From: Verrucomicrobiales bacterium
Lineage (GTDB): Bacteria > Verrucomicrobiota > Verrucomicrobiia > Verrucomicrobiales > DEV007
Reading direction: 5' to 3'
NCBI GenBank assembly: GCA_017991025.1
Contig: JAGNMT010000120.1
Span: 1 to 8,679 of the forward strand
DNA: 8,679 nucleotides
Shown here piece after piece: positions 6,470-8,679 of the stretch (the first letter of the stretch is position 1; each line of letters opens with the position of its first letter). The notes below the pieces were generated by a model. It ran no database searches. It saw only the letters and a list, made by a program, of their open reading frames with translations, and was not told the origin of the DNA. A program made the position numbers and the translations under genes.

Positions 6470-7153
6470 GTGCGCCACTCACAACGCCCGTGGAAGCCGA
6501 CGGTTCGACACGCGTGGGCGCGACACCATCGGGGACTACTCATCATGCTCGCGGCAGCGGCATCGGGGATTTTGGCGATCCGGCTCCTCCCCGCGCTGGA
6601 TAAGTCGACTCTCCTCGCCGGAATCGGTCCGGGCCTGGTCACACTCCTTTACTACCTCGCATTTCGTTTCTCGGGTCTTCACGCCCACTTTTCGAGGCGA
6701 GTTCCCCTGAAAGAGCTCACGATCGGGATTTGTTTTACTGCAGGGATCGGAGTTGCGGTGTACCCGGGGGTGATCGGAGTGGAGTTCAGAATACTCGCCG
6801 CAGGGCTCGCCCTCCTTTTCTCCGCCAATTGCCTTCTCATCAGCCGGGCCGAAGACCAGCTTGATGCTTCCGTTGACCCGGCCGCTCATTTCGCAGGAGG
6901 ACGAGCGGAGAAAGATTTCCGATTGCCCGAAAGGTTGGTTTCTCTTTCGATGATTGCAGCGATACCCGTCGCGGCCGGGGGCAATTTTGTCCTTTCCTCT
7001 AGCAGCCTATTCGTTTGCGGGGTGATGACTTTTTTCCTCGCACGAAATGAGCGGGATAAATTGAGGCCCCTCATGCAGGCATCTGCGGACGGAATTCAGC
7101 TTGTTCCCTGGCTGCTTATCGGTTTGAAGGCCCTTTGGACCCCATTGAGCTGA
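6470..7153 (+). CDS. Polytopic membrane protein, possibly a divergent UbiA-superfamily member
   Basis: From GTG 6470 this gives 227 residues, but the true protein very likely begins further upstream (see the block at 6209-6469). Hydrophobic segments lie near residues 23-41, 47-66, 84-99, 106-124, 155-173, 178-192 and 207-223. With two more upstream helices the total is about nine, the usual UbiA number. An Asp-containing loop FDRLYDVRHSQRP spans the GTG (6452-6490) after helix 2. A second loop AEDQLDASVD with D129, D132 and D136 follows helix 6, where UbiA prenyltransferases carry their two metal-diphosphate motifs. The first motif does not match NDxxDxxxD exactly. The resemblance is therefore an inference; it may be a non-catalytic relative or an unrelated membrane protein. 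It is divergent from manC and may share its promoter region. No substrate can be named. Confidence 0.65.
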   Translation: MRHSQRPWKPTVRHAWARHHRGLLIMLAAAASGILAIRLLPALDKSTLLAGIGPGLVTLLYYLAFRFSGLHAHFSRRVPLKELTIGICFTAGIGVAVYPGVIGVEFRILAAGLALLFSANCLLISRAEDQLDASVDPAAHFAGGRAEKDFRLPERLVSLSMIAAIPVAAGGNFVLSSSSLFVCGVMTFFLARNERDKLRPLMQASADGIQLVPWLLIGLKALWTPLS

Positions 7154-7238
7154 AGGGGAGGGTAGCCGATTCCCCCTAATTCGGTGGTTGATTCATTCGA
7201 CCTGTCCTGTCGTGTTTCTCAATCATCCACCGGCAGTC

Positions 7239-7267
7239 TTGACGCGAGTCATTCCTTACGAGACAAT
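7239..7267 (+). promoter_or_regulatory. Possible sigma-70 promoter for the secreted protein/CHASE2 pair
   Basis: TTGACG (7239-7244, five of six consensus bases) and GACAAT (7262-7267, four of six) are separated by 17 bases. Transcription would start near 7274, only a few bases before ATG 7278, so the message would be almost leaderless. No strong Shine-Dalgarno precedes this ATG, which is consistent, but the match could be chance. Confidence 0.3.
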
Positions 7268-7277
7268 ACGAAGCGAT

Positions 7278-8057
7278 ATGAAAGCTGTTTTTCTCCTCTC
7301 CGGATTACTATTCCTCACGCTGGCGGTTACCACTGTCTCTCGGAGCGACGAAGCCCGGGCTTCGGTCTACATTGTGGATCATTCGCCCGAATTTACCGAT
7401 ACAGGCGGTGCCTGCTTTACCTACTCTCCTGTTGAGAAATCAGGTAAAGAGCGCCAGATACTCGGCATCGCGAAAGGTCCTCCGGGATCAACACTACTAA
7501 TGATGGCTTTTGACCGGGATGCCCTGCATCTGAACCTGGCCCCGGTGTTGGCCCCGCAAACCGAAGACTCGAAGGCAGTTCGATTTCCAGCCGAGGGTGC
7601 GGTCTGGCCTTTTGACAAGGCTTCCGCATCCGTCGATCTCTATATCGCTGTTTTTTTAAACGACGATCCCAATCTGCCCCGGTTCGCCGAATATGTCGGG
7701 TGGCTTCGGGAAGCTCTCACTGCGGGGGATAAAGATACGGCCATGCTGCATACCCTCGCGATCAAAAATCGCCTTTCTACTCTCCTGCGCCAGAAAAGTG
7801 TCGATAGCTATCGGGTAAACTTCGGCGATATGCTCACTGACGGTTCGCGTCTCCCGCCCTCTTCCAAGGCGGCAGTGACCCGGAGTGCCCTACCTCCCAG
7901 CCTAACAAAACCCGAGCAGAAGAGTCCTGTCGCAGCCGCGCAACGGGGGCTGAAGACCCTCGAAAATGAATGGTCGCAGGACAGTCGCGCCATTCCCTTC
8001 GGGCTCGCCTCTCCGGGAGTGCTTGTCTTTCCCATCAGTGCGCCTGCCGCCCCGTGA
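7278..8057 (+). CDS. Secreted protein of unknown function, coupled to a CHASE2 gene
   Basis: I do not recognise the family. From ATG 7278 the product is 259 residues and begins with a clear Sec signal peptide: K2, a hydrophobic core at about 4-19, and an AxA-like end ARA (26-28) with likely cleavage before S29. The mature part begins SVYIVDHSPEF and contains a predicted beta-rich region, then a helical stretch around DKDTAMLHTLAIKNRLSTLL. A Pro/Ser/Lys-rich linker follows, and the C-terminus ends with PGVLVFPI. An in-frame ATG at 7188 would put 30 extra residues ahead of the signal peptide and is rejected. There are no transmembrane helices after the signal. Its stop TGA overlaps the GTG of the CHASE2 gene (GTGA), indicating translational coupling. 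A periplasmic or surface partner of the CHASE2 protein is a reasonable guess, nothing more. Confidence 0.8.
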   Translation: MKAVFLLSGLLFLTLAVTTVSRSDEARASVYIVDHSPEFTDTGGACFTYSPVEKSGKERQILGIAKGPPGSTLLMMAFDRDALHLNLAPVLAPQTEDSKAVRFPAEGAVWPFDKASASVDLYIAVFLNDDPNLPRFAEYVGWLREALTAGDKDTAMLHTLAIKNRLSTLLRQKSVDSYRVNFGDMLTDGSRLPPSSKAAVTRSALPPSLTKPEQKSPVAAAQRGLKTLENEWSQDSRAIPFGLASPGVLVFPISAPAAP

Positions 8058-8679
8058 GCCCCCGCCCCCAGGAGAGTTTGCCCGCCGCCTCGAAGCGTCC
8101 TTTCGACGTAATCAGAAGGCCATGGTTTTCTCCCCTGTTGATTTTCTCCCTGCTCGTCGCCTTTCGGCTCTTGGCACCCGGCCTCGCCGAAAGACCGGAG
8201 CTGTTCTGGCTCGATCAAGCCCTCCGGGCCCGCGCTGAACTCGACCTCGCCTCACCACTCGACGACTCCATCCGCTTCCTTGAGTTGAGCATGGATGCCG
8301 ACATCGCCCGGCGCTTTGCCGAGAATGGAGAATACGCCACGGCCGCTTCTATTTTGCGAACGCTGGCCGCCCTCGGTGTCCGCGTCATTGCCGTGGATAT
8401 CATCTACACCTATGGCCGGGCAGAGGATCAGGCGTTTCTCGCCAAAGCAGTTGAAGAGATCAACGCGGGCGGGCGTACCACGGTGGTGCTCTCGATGTCC
8501 ACCGAACCACAGGCCAAAACCCCTCATCTCCTGCGATCACTTCCCCTTGCCGGAGGTGATAAATTTCTTCAAGGTGTCGTCAATGTGCCCGCAGATAAAA
8601 ACTGGAAGGAATACCAGTTCGTCCATCGCTTTGAAGGAGAAACTATTCCCTCCCTCGCCCTGGCCACGTTTGCCGCATC
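8054..8679 (+). CDS. CHASE2-domain membrane sensor protein (partial, 3' end outside window)
   Basis: The frame is open from GTG 8054 to the window edge, giving 208 complete codons. A basic N-terminus is followed by one transmembrane helix at about residues 25-42. The extracytoplasmic part starts near 50 and looks like the CHASE2 sensory domain: FWLDQALRAR, a strand IRFLELSMD in place of the usual VaID, then ILRTLAALGVRVIAVDIIY with D115, YGRAEDQAFLAKAV, and the strand TTVVLSMS. CHASE2 domains are usually followed by two or three membrane helices and then a cytoplasmic adenylate cyclase, kinase or phosphatase domain; that part is outside the window, so the output is unknown. The start is set by the GTGA overlap with the secreted-protein gene and by its fit just ahead of the signal anchor. 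No Shine-Dalgarno is seen, consistent with re-initiation. Confidence 0.75.
   Translation, partial: MSPRPQESLPAASKRPFDVIRRPWFSPLLIFSLLVAFRLLAPGLAERPELFWLDQALRARAELDLASPLDDSIRFLELSMDADIARRFAENGEYATAASILRTLAALGVRVIAVDIIYTYGRAEDQAFLAKAVEEINAGGRTTVVLSMSTEPQAKTPHLLRSLPLAGGDKFLQGVVNVPADKNWKEYQFVHRFEGETIPSLALATFAA

Noticed and set aside
7155..7175. GGGGA/TCCCC hairpin after the membrane protein gene
   Set aside because: A five-base stem with an 11-base loop and no T run is too weak to call a terminator.
7188..7277. Upstream ATG 7188 for the secreted protein
   Set aside because: It would place 30 residues ahead of a complete signal peptide that begins at ATG 7278.

Overview
The window looks like ordinary chromosomal DNA of a moderately GC-rich Gram-negative bacterium. 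Two lipobox-containing glycine-zipper proteins, a stand-alone GDP-mannose pyrophosphorylase and a CHASE2-type sensor with a secreted partner fit the Verrucomicrobiota/Planctomycetota side of the tree. No rRNA or other phylogenetic marker is present, so this placement is an inference only. I see no tRNA, rRNA, CRISPR array, insertion sequence or phage gene.

Layout: a few codons of an upstream gene (1-45, +) converge on a TRAM-domain, iron-sulfur RNA m5U methyltransferase (53-1273, -). That gene is divergent from glgB (1358-3565, +), which carries all glycogen branching enzyme catalytic motifs. glgB converges, across a short stem-loop, on two minus-strand paralogous glycine-zipper lipoproteins (3631-3999 and 4209-4445); one has gained a Gly/Tyr/Pro/Asn/Gln repeat tail. 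Upstream of them on the same strand is a manC-ruvX pair (6169 down to 4635) with a 17-base gap: GDP-mannose synthesis and a pre-16S rRNA nuclease/Holliday junction resolvase-like protein.

Divergent from manC is a polytopic membrane protein (stop at 7153). Its reading frame clearly extends upstream of the first ordinary start codon (GTG 6470), and with that extension it has a helix and Asp-motif layout resembling the UbiA prenyltransferase superfamily. Next come a secreted protein of unknown function (7278-8057) and, overlapping it by GTGA, a CHASE2-domain membrane protein (8054 onward) that runs off the window.

The housekeeping genes (methyltransferase, glgB, manC, ruvX) are conventional. 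The parts worth a second look are the start-less UbiA-like gene, the lipoprotein duplication with its repeat tail, and the translationally coupled secreted protein/CHASE2 pair. I found no clear evidence of a new defence or mobile system.
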